From NCBI RefSeq assembly GCF_001625355.1, contig NZ_JSEE01000004.1, positions 177,257-241,256 of the forward strand: DNA of 64,000 nt, written 5' to 3'. A program made the translations under genes and the position numbers. Source of the stretch: Marinomonas sp. TW1. GTDB lineage: Bacteria; Pseudomonadota; Gammaproteobacteria; Pseudomonadales; Marinomonadaceae. How positions within the stretch are numbered: position 1 is the stretch's first letter; every line of letters starts with the position of its first letter. Below are positions 63,874 to 64,000 of this stretch, piece by piece. Under the pieces are notes generated by a model. The model was given only the letters and a program-made list of their open reading frames with translations. It had not been told where the DNA came from and ran no database searches.

Positions 63874-64000
63874 TGAACCTGCTACAGTTTAACGGACATT
63901 TTTAATCAGGGACAATAAGTCCTTTAGGAGTGTTCTTATGACAACAAAACGTAAACCTTATAATACCTATACCAAAGAGTTTAAGTTGGAAGCGATTCGC
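63874..64000 (+). mobile_element. Left end of an IS3-family-like insertion sequence (cut by window edge)
   Basis: The probable left terminal repeat begins TGAACC at 63874 and is GC-richer than its surroundings, consistent with IS3-family ends (TGAACC.. and GGACA). A transposase start follows. The right end is outside the window. It truncates or separates the last cassette's attC. Confidence 0.6.
63938..64000 (+). CDS. Transposase OrfA start, IS3-family-like (3' end outside window)
   Basis: The ATG at 63938 with AGGAG upstream opens MTTKRKPYNTYTKEFKLEAI, a basic N-terminus with Y-x-K-E-F-K-x-E-A, the HTH-entry pattern of IS3-family OrfA. Only 21 codons are visible. Confidence 0.7.
   Translation, partial: MTTKRKPYNTYTKEFKLEAIR

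Overview
The window reads as chromosome from a marine gammaproteobacterium of the Oceanospirillales, most like Marinomonas. This rests on gene content and order (dusB-fis, accB-accC, nrdA-nrdB-yfaE, TRAP transporters, a standalone prephenate dehydratase, coq7/pdxH). No rRNA is present to confirm it. I saw no tRNA, CRISPR array or prophage.

Region 1 (1-7980): a divergent TRAP (DctP-type) solute-binding gene faces a catabolic cluster of fused CoA-transferase, thiolase, crotonase, short-chain dehydrogenase, feruloyl-CoA-synthase-type ligase and 4-hydroxybenzoyl-CoA-type thioesterase. Together these form a complete CoA-dependent beta-oxidation set, best explained as side-chain shortening of a phenylpropenoid or similar acid. 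Region 2 (7981-14765): a 40-codon membrane micro-ORF, trkH, an FdhF/YdeP-type molybdoenzyme with its sulfurtransferase fdhD, and an M23 peptidase. Region 3 (14767-22068): an iron regulon on the minus strand, consisting of a two-component system with a Fur-box-like promoter, a TonB receptor with a second Fur-like box, and a periplasmic protein, permease and ATPase of a siderophore-type ABC importer. Region 4 (22287-25544): a TAXI-type TRAP transporter.

Region 5 (25835-41204): HAD phosphatase, methyltransferase, acetyl-CoA synthetase plus a LuxR-type regulator, yidD, pheA, an orphan TonB receptor with a periplasmic binding protein, an alpha/beta hydrolase, a CDP-alcohol phosphatidyltransferase, class Ia ribonucleotide reductase with two NrdR boxes, an acetyltransferase-like membrane protein, and an AlkB homologue. 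Region 6 (41237-59345): housekeeping genes. These are pdxH, coq7, a HIT protein, a degenerate 7TM sensor, purHD, dusB-fis, a zinc-ribbon DUF3426 protein, prmA, accBC, dsbD, a lipoprotein with a DUF2333 protein, and a GNAT-DUF4250 pair.

Region 7 (59346-64000) is the accessory end and the most unusual part. A tandem family of GC-rich stem-loop repeats (59358-59666, with one more copy at 60017) is followed by an integron gene-cassette array with four recognisable attC sites and no integrase gene in the window. The cassettes encode a STAS/GHKL ATPase protein, a Cys-rich protein, an unknown acidic protein, a GNAT acetyltransferase and a NYN-OST-HTH nuclease-like protein. An IS3-family-like insertion sequence starts just after the last cassette and runs off the window.
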